Below are positions 1 through 5,616 of a stretch of DNA of 13,393 nucleotides, piece by piece; the stretch's first letter is position 1; each line of letters begins with the position of its first letter. Source of the stretch: Acanthamoeba sp. SK_2022b (lineage: Eukaryota > Discosea > Longamoebia > Acanthamoebidae); assembly GCA_027943245.1 (NCBI GenBank), contig JANDJZ010001075.1:1-13393 (forward strand). Reading direction: 5' to 3'. The notes beneath the pieces are model-generated. The model did no database searches, was not told where the DNA came from, and saw only the letters and a program-made list of their open reading frames with translations. Made by a program: the position numbers and the translations under genes.

Positions 1-272
1 AGAGCCTGAGCGTGACGTTCACTCCCCGATTGATCGCCAACAACAGCCTGATGCTGCGGGACATGCTGGTGGCGGGACTGGGCATCGGTTCGCTGCCGTC
101 GTTCGTGGCGGATCCCGAAATCGCCGCCGGTAGGCTGGTGCGGCTGTTCCCTGAACAGATTGCCGAAGCGCATCAGGTCTTCGCGGTTTACCCGACGCGC
201 CGGCATGTGCAGCAGAAAGTGAGTTTATTCACCGAGTTTGTGCGAGAACAGGGATTGATGACGGCGAATTGA
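1..272 (+). CDS. LysR-type transcriptional regulator, C-terminal fragment (5' end outside window)
   Basis: The reading frame is open from base 3 and ends at TGA 270-272, giving about 90 residues. The stretch with 'LMLRDMLVAGLGIGSLPSF' followed by 'AAGRLVRLFPE' is the pattern seen near the end of LysR-type effector-binding domains: a returning helix, a glycine-rich turn, then a strand at the domain interface. The tail with 'VFAVYPTRRHVQQKVSLFTEFV' matches the usual final strand and helix, in which Y-P-x-R-R/K is common. The DNA-binding domain lies upstream of the window, so neither the target genes nor the inducer can be inferred. The GTG at 12 is an internal valine, not a start. The family call is firm, the subfamily unknown. 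Confidence 0.85.
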   Translation, partial: SLSVTFTPRLIANNSLMLRDMLVAGLGIGSLPSFVADPEIAAGRLVRLFPEQIAEAHQVFAVYPTRRHVQQKVSLFTEFVREQGLMTAN

Positions 273-297
273 CAACGGCGCACGGTTGTCATATTCC
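269..297 (+). promoter_or_regulatory. Candidate sigma-70 promoter with embedded inverted repeat
   Basis: A perfect -35 TTGACA (269-274) overlaps the stop codon of the LysR gene. After 17 nt comes a poor -10, TATTCC (292-297). A perfect 7-bp inverted repeat, TGACAAC (270-276) and GTTGTCA (285-291) with 8 nt between, fills the space between the two elements and could be an operator. Transcription would start near 304. The -10 is weak, so confidence is limited. Confidence 0.4.
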
Positions 298-303
298 TTA
301 GTT

Positions 304-412
304 ATGAAAAGATCCTATCGCCCATTCGCGCAAATTATTATCACCATGCTTCGTGTGGTGGGATAGCGCGTGTGTCGCCAATAAAAAACCCGCCGGCAAG
401 GCGGGTTTTTTT
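304..412 (+). ncRNA. Candidate small RNA or attenuated leader
   Basis: From a predicted start near 304 to the terminator T-tract, the transcript would be about 108 nt. It can form a two-tier hairpin: outer CGCGC/GCGCG (327-331 with 366-370) and inner CACCATG/TGTGGTG (342-348 with 354-360, loop CTTCG). An AU-rich internal segment (332-341) stays unpaired. A Rho-independent terminator follows at once. That layout is typical of Hfq-dependent sRNAs, but I recognise no known family. It could instead be a terminated leader for the ATPase gene at 443. Confidence 0.35.
383..412 (+). terminator. Rho-independent terminator
   Basis: Stem CCCGCC (389-394) pairs with GGCGGG (400-405) around loop GGCAA. 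It is flanked by an A-run upstream and seven T's (406-412) downstream, which extend the pairing. It ends 30 nt before the ATPase start codon, so it either ends a short upstream transcript or attenuates the ATPase gene. The A-run makes it plausibly bidirectional. Confidence 0.85.
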
Positions 413-442
413 ATCCCCTTCCGGCAACGACCGGAGAACGGC

Positions 443-940
443 ATGAAAACCTACCCTGCAGTTTTACACCTGATGTGCGGCAAGGCCGGCGCAGGCAAAT
501 CGACGTTGGCGCAGCGTTTGGCGCAGCAACCGCAAACGCTGTTGCTGGTCGAAGATGCGTGGCTGGCGACGCTGTATGAACAGGAGATGGCCAGCTTGCA
601 AGACTATGCGCGCTGTTCCGAACGGTTACGGCGGGCGCTGGGCGGGCACCTCGTTCAGCTGCTGCGCGGCGGCTGGTCCGTGGCGCTCGATTTCCCGATG
701 AATACGCCGGACAGGCGGCGCTGGGCCAAAGCGTTGGCGGAGGAGGCCGGCGTCGCGCACTGCCTGCATTTTCTCGACGTCAGCCATGCGCAGTGCCTGA
801 GCCGGATAACGCTGAGAAACGCGCGCGGCGAGCACCCGTTTACACTGAACGAAGCGGAGTTTGAGCGCCTGGCACAGTACTTTGTTCCCCCGGCGGAAGA
901 GGAAGGGATGACCGTTTTGCGTTATGGCGAACAGAACTGA
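443..940 (+). CDS. P-loop ATP-binding protein (AAA / small-kinase type)
   Basis: The protein has 165 residues. The start is ATG 443, chosen because GGAG (433-436) lies 6 nt upstream; the frame is open further 5' but would run through the terminator. A Walker A motif, GKAGAGKST, occupies residues 13-21. Further features are an Asp in a hydrophobic context near residue 83 (VALDFP, Walker B-like) and a C-terminal arginine-rich 'LRNARGEHPF' segment. The latter resembles the LID region of the shikimate/gluconate-kinase-like AAA_33 proteins that phosphorylate small molecules. Many bacterial homologues are annotated simply as ATP-binding proteins. The substrate is unknown. The gene stands alone behind a terminator and faces the GNAT gene convergently. 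Fold call confident, function open. Confidence 0.85.
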   Translation: MKTYPAVLHLMCGKAGAGKSTLAQRLAQQPQTLLLVEDAWLATLYEQEMASLQDYARCSERLRRALGGHLVQLLRGGWSVALDFPMNTPDRRRWAKALAEEAGVAHCLHFLDVSHAQCLSRITLRNARGEHPFTLNEAEFERLAQYFVPPAEEEGMTVLRYGEQN

Positions 941-943
941 AAA

Positions 944-964
944 CCGGCGCCATGACGGCGCCGG
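944..964 (-). terminator. GC-rich hairpin between convergent genes
   Basis: Perfect 8-bp inverted repeat CCGGCGCC (944-951) and GGCGCCGG (957-964) with a 5-nt loop. Read on the minus strand it is followed by TTTT, so it fits a weak intrinsic terminator for the yjhXQ transcript. On the plus strand there is no T-run, so it would stop the ATPase transcript poorly. Confidence 0.55.
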
Positions 965-972
965 CAACAGGG

Positions 973-1479
973 TTAGGATTCGGCGTTAAACGCGTTGTGG
1001 AAGGCGACTTCCGCACACGGCAGCGCGCCCTGGAAGGCGATGGCGCGGAAGTAGTCTTGCGGCACGCCCGGCAGGGTCAGCGCGGTCTGCGCCTGGAAGC
1101 CGAAACGGCCGTAATAGTTCGGATCGCCCAGCACCACGCAGCCTGCGGCGTGCCGTTCCTGCAGCTCGGCCAATAGCTGGCGGATCAGCCGGCTGCCGAT
1201 CCCCCGGTTCTGACTGGCCGGCAGCACCGACACCGGCGCCAGCCCGTACCAACCGGCGGTGCCGTTGCTGAGTATGACCGGCGAGACGGACGCGTGCCCG
1301 ATCGGTGTGCCATTGTGCTCAGCGACCAGCGACAGGGTGAGAGCGCCTGCCGCACGCAGCGCGTTGACGATAAACTGCTCGGTGTGGCTGCTGTGTTCGG
1401 CATGCAGGAACGCGGCGGCGGTCAGGGTGGTGATGGCGGCGATGTCGGCCGGCGTTTCGTGGCGTAAAGTGATGTTCAT
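973..1479 (-). CDS. yjhQ: GNAT acetyltransferase, YjhQ-like (probable antitoxin partner of YjhX)
   Basis: The protein is 168 residues. The GNAT acetyl-CoA signature is seen as Q-N-R-G-I-G-S-R (residues 90-97), preceded by 'LAPVSVLP' (strand beta4) and followed by 'GCVVLGDPNYYGRFGF' (113-128), typical of the COG3153/YhbS-like group. The N-terminus 'ITLRHETPADIAAI' is the usual first strand and helix. An AGGAT SD precedes ATG 1479. It lies 62 bp downstream of yjhX on the same strand. In E. coli the same order is described as a toxin-antitoxin pair in which YjhQ counteracts YjhX, the topoisomerase I inhibitor. The acetyl-CoA loop looks intact, so enzymatic activity is likely, though its target is unknown. 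The YjhQ assignment rests on gene context plus family; a generic YhbS-type acetyltransferase is the alternative. Confidence 0.75.
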   Translation of the reverse strand: MNITLRHETPADIAAITTLTAAAFLHAEHSSHTEQFIVNALRAAGALTLSLVAEHNGTPIGHASVSPVILSNGTAGWYGLAPVSVLPASQNRGIGSRLIRQLLAELQERHAAGCVVLGDPNYYGRFGFQAQTALTLPGVPQDYFRAIAFQGALPCAEVAFHNAFNAES

Positions 1480-1541
1480 GGTTGTATCCTGATTAAATAA
1501 GGCTGAGCCGACCGGGCTACCTGCCCGGCCGGTATCGATGA

Positions 1542-1799
1542 TTAACGGTTATCCAGCTGCGCACGCACGGCCTTGAGCCCGGCGAAGGTGACGCGATAAG
1601 GGCGCCCCTGGCGAGAGAGGATCAGGCGTTTGGTTTTGAGTTTGGTGAAGACGGCCAGCGAGCAGTCGGCCAGGCCGAGCCCTTCGCGGGTGTAGCATTC
1701 GACGTGGATGACGCGACCGGCGTCGTTGCGGGTGAAGGCGATATAGCCGCCTTTGGCCAACACGTGCAGCACGCGTTGTTCCGCTTTGGAAATGTTCAT
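1542..1799 (-). CDS. topAI: YjhX/TopAI family topoisomerase I inhibitor (toxin of a TA module)
   Basis: The protein is 85 residues, the same length as E. coli YjhX, and very similar along its whole length (as judged from memory): an N-terminal winged-helix-like '[15 protein letters not shown]', a central '[19 protein letters not shown]', and a conserved C-terminal 'VRAQLDNR'. In E. coli this protein binds DNA topoisomerase I and inhibits it. The start is ATG 1799, with AGGA (1809-1812) 9 nt upstream. An in-frame GTG 12 codons earlier is rejected because the family begins at this Met. It is the first gene of a two-gene operon with the GNAT gene. No frameshift or truncation is seen. The leader upstream appears to control its translation. 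Confidence 0.88.
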   Translation of the reverse strand: MNISKAEQRVLHVLAKGGYIAFTRNDAGRVIHVECYTREGLGLADCSLAVFTKLKTKRLILSRQGRPYRVTFAGLKAVRAQLDNR

Positions 1800-1893
1800 G
1801 TTGGGAGATCCTGTAATAACCCCAGATACGCGCATCCCCGCGCAAACGCGCGTCGGATACGTCAGAGTCCCTCGCCATACGGCAAGGAAGCGA

Positions 1894-1920
1894 CTATCGG
1901 GTGGTTACAATCTCCAACAT
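1894..1920 (-). CDS. Putative 8-residue leader peptide upstream of yjhX
   Basis: The ORF ATG...TAG encodes Met-Leu-Glu-Ile-Val-Thr-Thr-Arg. A GAGG SD lies 5 nt before the ATG. Its second to sixth codons contain the bases that pair with the yjhX SD region, so its translation would be coupled to yjhX expression. A leader ORF (toiL) that senses ribosome-targeting antibiotics has been reported upstream of E. coli topAI, and this would be its functional counterpart. I cannot compare the peptides from here. Too short for coding statistics; the case rests on position, SD and pairing. Confidence 0.5.
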   Translation of the reverse strand: MLEIVTTR

Positions 1921-1937
1921 ACAGGCCTCGGGCAGTG

Positions 1938-1958
1938 AAAAACGCCAGGACGGCGTTT
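1938..1958 (-). terminator. Hairpin with T-tail at the 5' end of the yjhX leader
   Basis: 7-bp stem AAACGCC/GGCGTTT, loop GTCCT, followed by TT. It sits 75 nt past the cynS stop codon, so it could end cynTS readthrough. It also falls a few bases after the predicted yjhX start site, where it could stabilise the 5' end instead. The weak T-tail leaves both roles open. Confidence 0.4.
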
Positions 1959-1968
1959 CAGCGCAGTT

Positions 1969-1997
1969 AATGTAGCCAATGGCCGGTTGGCTGTCAA
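1969..1997 (-). promoter_or_regulatory. Sigma-70 promoter of yjhX-yjhQ
   Basis: Perfect -35 TTGACA (1997-1992), exact 17-nt spacer, -10 TACATT (1974-1969, 4 of 6). The predicted start is near 1961-1962. It gives yjhXQ its own transcript, separate from cynTS. Confidence 0.65.
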
Positions 1998-2000
1998 TTT

Positions 2001-2022
2001 GCCGGCGGCGCGGGCCGCCGGC
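2001..2022 (-). terminator. Strong GC hairpin just after cynS
   Basis: Perfect 9-bp stem GCCGGCGGC (2001-2009) and GCCGCCGGC (2014-2022), loop of 4. On the minus strand it is followed by AAATTG rather than a T-run, so it may act as a 3'-end stabiliser for cynTS mRNA rather than an intrinsic terminator. It begins 10 nt past the cynS stop and abuts the yjhX -35. Confidence 0.5.
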
Positions 2023-2032
2023 GCAAGGCCAA

Positions 2033-2503
2033 TCAGAAAGGCTTGGTCGGCAGGTATTTGCCGTCCAGGGTGATCACCGCGCGTTCGCCGCCGTCCGGAT
2101 CGGCGACCTTTTTGATATCCAGCTTGAAGTTGATGGCGCTGATGATGCCGTCGCCGAACTGCTCGTGCACCAGCGCTTTCAGCGTGGAGCCGTAAACCTG
2201 CAGCATTTCATAGAAGCGATAAATGGTCGGATCGGTCGGCACGCCGCCGGGAATGCTGCCGCGCAGCGGGATGGTTTGCAGCAGCAGCACCGCCTCTTCG
2301 TCCAGCCCCAGCTTGGCCGCTACCGTGCGCGCCGCCGGTTCCGGCAGCGCATGCTGCCCCAGCAGCGCGGCGGTGACGAACGCCAGGCTGAGACCGGTGC
2401 CCTCGGCCAGCGCGTCGAAAGTCAGGTTATGGCGGATCTTGGCGGCCATAATGGTGTCAGTGAGCGCTTCGCGCGGGGCGGCGTTGTGCAGAGAGTGTGT
2501 CAT
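2033..2503 (-). CDS. cynS: Cyanase (cyanate hydratase)
   Basis: The protein is 156 residues, identical in length to E. coli CynS. It catalyses bicarbonate-dependent breakdown of cyanate to ammonia and CO2 as a cytoplasmic decamer. Residues 1-80 form the helical, helix-turn-helix-like N-terminal domain ('[16 protein letters not shown]'). The C-terminal catalytic domain is highly conserved and keeps Arg96, Glu99 and Ser122, the known active-site residues, within 'IYRFYEML' and '[11 protein letters not shown]'. The end '[12 protein letters not shown]' matches E. coli. AAGGAG lies 6 nt before ATG 2503. It follows cynT by 19 bp in the same operon. No cynX follows; the next gene is yjhX with its own promoter. 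Confidence 0.97.
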   Translation of the reverse strand: MTHSLHNAAPREALTDTIMAAKIRHNLTFDALAEGTGLSLAFVTAALLGQHALPEPAARTVAAKLGLDEEAVLLLQTIPLRGSIPGGVPTDPTIYRFYEMLQVYGSTLKALVHEQFGDGIISAINFKLDIKKVADPDGGERAVITLDGKYLPTKPF

Positions 2504-2522
2504 GTTAGCTCCTTTTGTTGGC

Positions 2523-3176
2523 TTAAAAACGGGCGATCGCCGGGGTGGCGGTCACGTCGGGATGGGTGGCGAGCGGCACGAAGCGGCGGGTTTCGCCGTC
2601 CAGCGCCTCGATAGCGCCGCTGGCGATGTCATAGACCCAGCCGTGCAGCGTCAGGCGGCCCTGATCCAGCGCCAGGGCGACGGAAGGGTGCGTTTTGATG
2701 TTGTTGAGCTGGGCGATGACGTTTTCGCGCACCATCGACGCGACCCGGGCCTCGTCGGAGGCGTGCGGATAAGCCTGATTGACCGCCTTCGCGGAATCGG
2801 CGTAACGCAGCCAGCCGGCGACCGTCGGCAGATGCTCCAGACACTGGCAGGTGGCGATGGCGGTCATCGCGCCGCAGTCGGAATGGCCGCAGATCACGAT
2901 ATCCTCCACGCCCAGCGCGGCGACGGCGTACTCGACCGAGGCGGTAACCCCGCCGGGTTCGGGGCCGAAAGAAGGCACGATGTTACCGGCGTTGCGGATC
3001 ACGAACAGATCCCCCGGCTCGCGCTGGGTGACCAGCTCCGGTACCAGGCGGCTGTCGGAACATGAGATAAACAGGGTGCGCGGGTTTTGGCGGGTCGCCA
3101 ACTGCTGAAACAGCGCCGTGCGTTCAACAAAGGCTTCGCGCTGGAACTTCAGGAAGCCTTCAATCACCTCTTTCAT
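2523..3176 (-). CDS. cynT: Beta-class carbonic anhydrase
   Basis: The protein is 217 residues (E. coli CynT has 219). It hydrates CO2 to bicarbonate and so prevents bicarbonate depletion while cyanase runs. Zinc ligands Cys39, His98 and Cys101 and the Asp41-Arg43 dyad are present in '[10 protein letters not shown]' and 'CGHSDCGAM'. The start is ATG 3176, with GGAG (3186-3183) 6 nt upstream. An ATG four codons earlier (3188) lacks an SD and actually contributes to the SD of the chosen start. First gene of cynTS, divergent from cynR. The C-terminal ten or so residues differ from E. coli, as expected for a variable tail. Confidence 0.96.
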   Translation of the reverse strand: MKEVIEGFLKFQREAFVERTALFQQLATRQNPRTLFISCSDSRLVPELVTQREPGDLFVIRNAGNIVPSFGPEPGGVTASVEYAVAALGVEDIVICGHSDCGAMTAIATCQCLEHLPTVAGWLRYADSAKAVNQAYPHASDEARVASMVRENVIAQLNNIKTHPSVALALDQGRLTLHGWVYDIASGAIEALDGETRRFVPLATHPDVTATPAIARF

Positions 3177-3227
3177 CCGTTTCTCCATTGGGTGTCGTTA
3201 TGCGATGGCGGCATGATGAACGCTTCT

Positions 3228-3284
3228 GGCTATAGGGTCTAAGACCCATTTATAATGCCAGCTATAGGTTTTACTAATAGCTGG
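3228..3284. promoter_or_regulatory. cynT-cynR divergent control region (probable CynR sites)
   Basis: Seen here: direct repeat GCTATAGG at 3229-3236 and 3261-3268, 32 bp apart (about three helical turns); palindrome GGGTCT-A-AGACCC at 3235-3247; perfect inverted repeat CCAGCTAT-N11-ATAGCTGG at 3258-3284, which contains the T-N11-A arrangement of LysR-type sites. A perfect -10 TATAAT (3251-3256) points toward cynR without a good -35. On the minus strand TATAGC (3234-3229) could be the cynT -10, also lacking a -35, as expected for an activator-dependent promoter. CynR binding is inferred from family behaviour. Confidence 0.6.
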
Positions 3285-3290
3285 GGCGCT

Positions 3291-4241
3291 ATGCTGCTGC
3301 GACACATCCGTTATTTTCTGGCCGTTGCCGAACAGGGCAACTTCACCCGCGCCGCCGAAGCGCTGCACGTCTCGCAACCGACGCTGTCTCAACAGATCAA
3401 GCAGCTGGAAGACACACTGGGGGCGCCGCTGTTCGATCGCAGCGGCAGAGCCGTGCGCCTGACCGACGCCGGTGAGGCGTGGATGCGCTATGCGCGGCTG
3501 GCGCTGCAGGATCTGGACGCCGGCGCGCGGGCGATCCATGACGTGGCGACGCTGGCGCGCGGCCATTTGCGGCTGGCGATGACGCCGACCTTCACCGCCT
3601 ATCTGGTGGGGCCGACGATCGATGCGTTCTACCGCCGCTACCCGGGGATTACCCTGAGCATCGAGGAGATGGCGCAAGAGCGAATTGAGGCGCTGCTGGC
3701 GCAGGATCGGCTGGATCTGGGCATCGCCTTCGAGATGGCGCAGTCGGCGGAGGTGGAAGCGGCGGCGTTGTTCAGCGAGACGCTGGAGCTGATGGTCGGC
3801 GCCGACCATCCCCTGGCGTCTCATCGCCGGCCGCTGACGCTGGCGGAGTGGCAACATCTGCCGCTGGCCTTGCTGAGCGGCGACTTCGCCACGCGCCAGT
3901 TTATCGATCGCTACTGCACGCAGCTGGGATTTCGGCCGCAGGTGGCGGTGGAGGCCAACGCGCTGGGCGCCATCGTCGAGATCGTGCGGCGCGGGCAGCT
4001 CGCCACGCTGCTGCCGGCCGCCATTGCGCGCGAGAATCGGCAGTTGAAAAAAGTGGCATTGGCCAACGCCATGCCGGTGCGGCAGGCGGTGTGGCTGCAG
4101 CGCAAAGGCGCTTACCGCAGCGCCGCCGCGCAGGCGTTTATTGCCGTCTTGCAGGAACAGGGCGTTACGCCAACGCCCCCCAGCGCTGCGTCATCCCCAG
4201 CAGATGCACCAGCCCGAAGCCGAGGCAAATCAGCGAGCTGA
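3291..4241 (+). CDS. cynR: LysR-type activator of the cyanase operon
   Basis: The protein is 316 residues. The start is ATG 3291, matching the E. coli CynR N-terminus ('MLxRHIxYFLAVAE'); an in-frame ATG at 3255 is rejected. The N-terminal winged helix-turn-helix is clear, with 'FTRAAEALHVSQPTLSQQIKQLE' at about 18-40, followed by 'GAPLFDRSGRAVRLTDAGE'. The effector domain includes 'HLRLAMTPTFTAYLVGP' and 'LATLLPAAI'. CynR activates cynTS in response to cyanate and represses itself in E. coli. Relative to E. coli CynR (299 residues) there is a C-terminal tail rich in Pro, Ala and Ser. This tail is encoded inside the convergent membrane-protein gene, with a 77-bp overlap. The SD is only a weak GGGG 4 nt upstream, and an inverted repeat ends 6 bp before the start codon. 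Confidence 0.93.
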   Translation: MLLRHIRYFLAVAEQGNFTRAAEALHVSQPTLSQQIKQLEDTLGAPLFDRSGRAVRLTDAGEAWMRYARLALQDLDAGARAIHDVATLARGHLRLAMTPTFTAYLVGPTIDAFYRRYPGITLSIEEMAQERIEALLAQDRLDLGIAFEMAQSAEVEAAALFSETLELMVGADHPLASHRRPLTLAEWQHLPLALLSGDFATRQFIDRYCTQLGFRPQVAVEANALGAIVEIVRRGQLATLLPAAIARENRQLKKVALANAMPVRQAVWLQRKGAYRSAAAQAFIAVLQEQGVTPTPPSAASSPADAPARSRGKSAS

Positions 4242-4596
4242 CGACGATAAAGCGCTGGCTGCGGCCGGTATCGCGCAGGGCGAAGGGGCCGGCGACGCCG
4301 CGCAGCAGGTAGATGAAGGTAATGATAAACAGCGCGGGCCGCAGCAGCGGCAGCGGCGCGATCAGGCCCGCGCCGGAAAGCGCATACAGCGACCAAATAA
4401 ACAGCACCAGCGCGATACCGGCGGTGACGACGGCCGGGAACTTTTTACCCGCTTCCGCCGCCTTAATGAAGCGATCGCCGGCGCCGCATAGCCGGTAGCC
4501 GCGCGGCCCGGCGGCGATCACCCAGATATGCAGCAGCGCGGCGATGGCGCTCAGCGCGGCGCCGATCAGCAGCGCGGTGTTATAGAGGTGCGGCAT
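4165..4596 (-). CDS. Unrecognised four-helix inner-membrane protein
   Basis: The protein is 143 residues and I do not recognise it. Four hydrophobic segments are visible at about 7-29, 54-77, 80-100 and 114-136. Between the first two lies a soluble loop with 'GPRGYRLCGAGDRFIKAAEAGKKF', and between the third and fourth 'RGVAGPFALRDTGRSQRF'; both are basic, so they probably face the cytoplasm. No catalytic or binding motif is evident. GGGAAG precedes the start. The last 77 bp, including the stop, lie antisense to the end of cynR. Divergent from the hydrolase gene, with 91 bp between start codons. A real gene is likely from the membrane pattern and SD; the function is unknown. Confidence 0.8.
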   Translation of the reverse strand: MPHLYNTALLIGAALSAIAALLHIWVIAAGPRGYRLCGAGDRFIKAAEAGKKFPAVVTAGIALVLFIWSLYALSGAGLIAPLPLLRPALFIITFIYLLRGVAGPFALRDTGRSQRFIVVSSLICLGFGLVHLLGMTQRWGALA

Positions 4597-4603
4597 GGTA
4601 GCG

Positions 4604-4676
4604 CTTCCCTGTCAGAAAAGTGGTTGGCATGAAGCGTAGACCAGAAAAGGCGAATTAACCGAACGTAACAGGGAAG
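4604..4676. promoter_or_regulatory. Mirror-image SD regions of two divergent genes
   Basis: CTTCCCTGT (4604-4612) and ACAGGGAAG (4668-4676) are perfect 9-bp inverted copies, each sitting just upstream of one of the two divergent starts (4596 minus, 4688 plus). The direct repeat CAGAAAAG occurs at 4613-4620 and 4642-4649. No clear -10/-35 pair is seen on either strand. A shared control site is possible, but the arms coincide with SD sequences. Confidence 0.35.
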
Positions 4677-4687
4677 AGGAGCAAGTA

Positions 4688-5599
4688 ATGAGACTGGCGA
4701 CGGGTATGCTGAGCGCATTGGCGCTGTGGAGCGGGCTGGCGATGGCGCAACCTGCGGCGCTGACGCTGCCCAGGGAAGACGGTTCGAGTATTCATTACTA
4801 TCTGGACGCCGCGGTGCCCGGACAATCGTCGGCGGCGCTGTTGGTGATCCTGCAAGGATCGGATTGCAACAGCGTGCGGCATATCCGCCTGCTGGCGCCG
4901 TTGCGGCAGGTGTTACCCGCCGCAGACCTGCTGACGGTGGAGAAATACGGCATCGACGACCGGTTGCCGTACCGCGAAGAAGTCCCGCGGCAGGATTGCC
5001 CGGACGCTTTTGTGCAGCATGACACGCCGCAGCGGCGGGTGAGCGATGTCACCCAGGTGCTGCAGGCGGTGATTGCGCGCAACGGCTATCAAAAGGTCGC
5101 GGTGCTGGGAGGCAGCGAAGGGGCGGTGATCGCCAATCTGGTGACGGCCTCCTCGGGCCGGATTGATGCCACCCTCGCGTTCAGCGGTGGCGGGCGCTGG
5201 TTTATCGACGACGTGCGCCACAGCGCTGCCGGCGCGCCGAAGGAAGAGATGGCCGGGCTGAACGCATTTTTGCAGCAGGTGATGACGGCGCCGCCGTTCC
5301 CCCTGAACGCCAGCGATCATGGCTATGCCTGGTGGCATGGCATGCTGAACATCGATCAGCTCGCCACGCTGCGCAGCATCAAGACGCCGGTGCTGATCGT
5401 GCAGGGCGACCAGGATCGCGCCGTTTCACCGGGGGCGGTCGACAATATGATCGACGAATTGCGGGCCGCCGGCAAAACGAACATTACCTATGTCAATTAC
5501 GCTGGATTGGACCATGTGATGCGGCGTGAAAATGGCGCCAGCGAGATGGCGCGGGTGGTGGCGGACATGCGCGCGTGGCTGGAGAAGCAGCTGCGCTGA
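4688..5599 (+). CDS. Secreted alpha/beta-hydrolase
   Basis: The protein is 303 residues. It starts with a signal peptide: Arg2, a hydrophobic core at 4-18, and an A-M-A cleavage motif before Gln21, so it is probably periplasmic. Alpha/beta-hydrolase features in order: 'LLVILQGSDC' (oxyanion-hole region, 51-60), the nucleophile elbow G-G-S-E-G with Ser143, 'PVLIVQGDQDRAV' with probable acid Asp243, and 'YAGLDHVM' with His276. The Cys60 and Cys104 pair could form a disulfide. A strong AGGAG (4677-4681) lies 6 nt before ATG 4688. It is convergent with the symporter gene, with 17 bp between the stop codons. The substrate is unknown; esterase or peptidase activity is possible. Fold and triad are well supported. 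Confidence 0.87.
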   Translation: MRLATGMLSALALWSGLAMAQPAALTLPREDGSSIHYYLDAAVPGQSSAALLVILQGSDCNSVRHIRLLAPLRQVLPAADLLTVEKYGIDDRLPYREEVPRQDCPDAFVQHDTPQRRVSDVTQVLQAVIARNGYQKVAVLGGSEGAVIANLVTASSGRIDATLAFSGGGRWFIDDVRHSAAGAPKEEMAGLNAFLQQVMTAPPFPLNASDHGYAWWHGMLNIDQLATLRSIKTPVLIVQGDQDRAVSPGAVDNMIDELRAAGKTNITYVNYAGLDHVMRRENGASEMARVVADMRAWLEKQLR

Positions 5600-5616
5600 C
5601 CGGCCACCCATGGGCC

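Larger units (their letters stand above)
1804..1961 (-). promoter_or_regulatory. Structured 5' leader of yjhX with SD-sequestering pairing
   Basis: About 160 nt lie between the predicted transcription start and yjhX. In transcript order: a hairpin AAACGCC/GGCGTTT (1958-1952 with 1946-1940) trailed by T's; an 8-codon ORF (1920-1894); hairpin CCTTGCC/GGCGAGG (1887-1881 with 1876-1870, one G-U); hairpin CGCGC/GCGCG (1852-1848 with 1843-1839). A long-range pairing joins ORF bases GGAGAT (1915-1910) and TGTAA (1909-1905) to ATCTCC (1809-1804) and TTACA (1816-1812). It pins the SD core GG (1811-1810) as a 2-nt bulge. A ribosome on the ORF would break this pairing. Confidence 0.6.

Noticed and set aside
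347..367. Six-codon ORF (Met-Leu-Arg-Val-Val-Gly) before the terminator at 383, considered as an attenuator peptide
   Set aside because: It has no SD and is buried in a 7-bp hairpin; no run of regulatory codons.
304..412. tRNA or known riboswitch in the LysR-ATPase gap
   Set aside because: No cloverleaf or recognised aptamer core; only simple hairpins.
1549..1878. 109-codon minus-strand frame overlapping yjhX in another phase
   Set aside because: Arginine-rich shadow of yjhX; yjhX itself matches a known family at full length.
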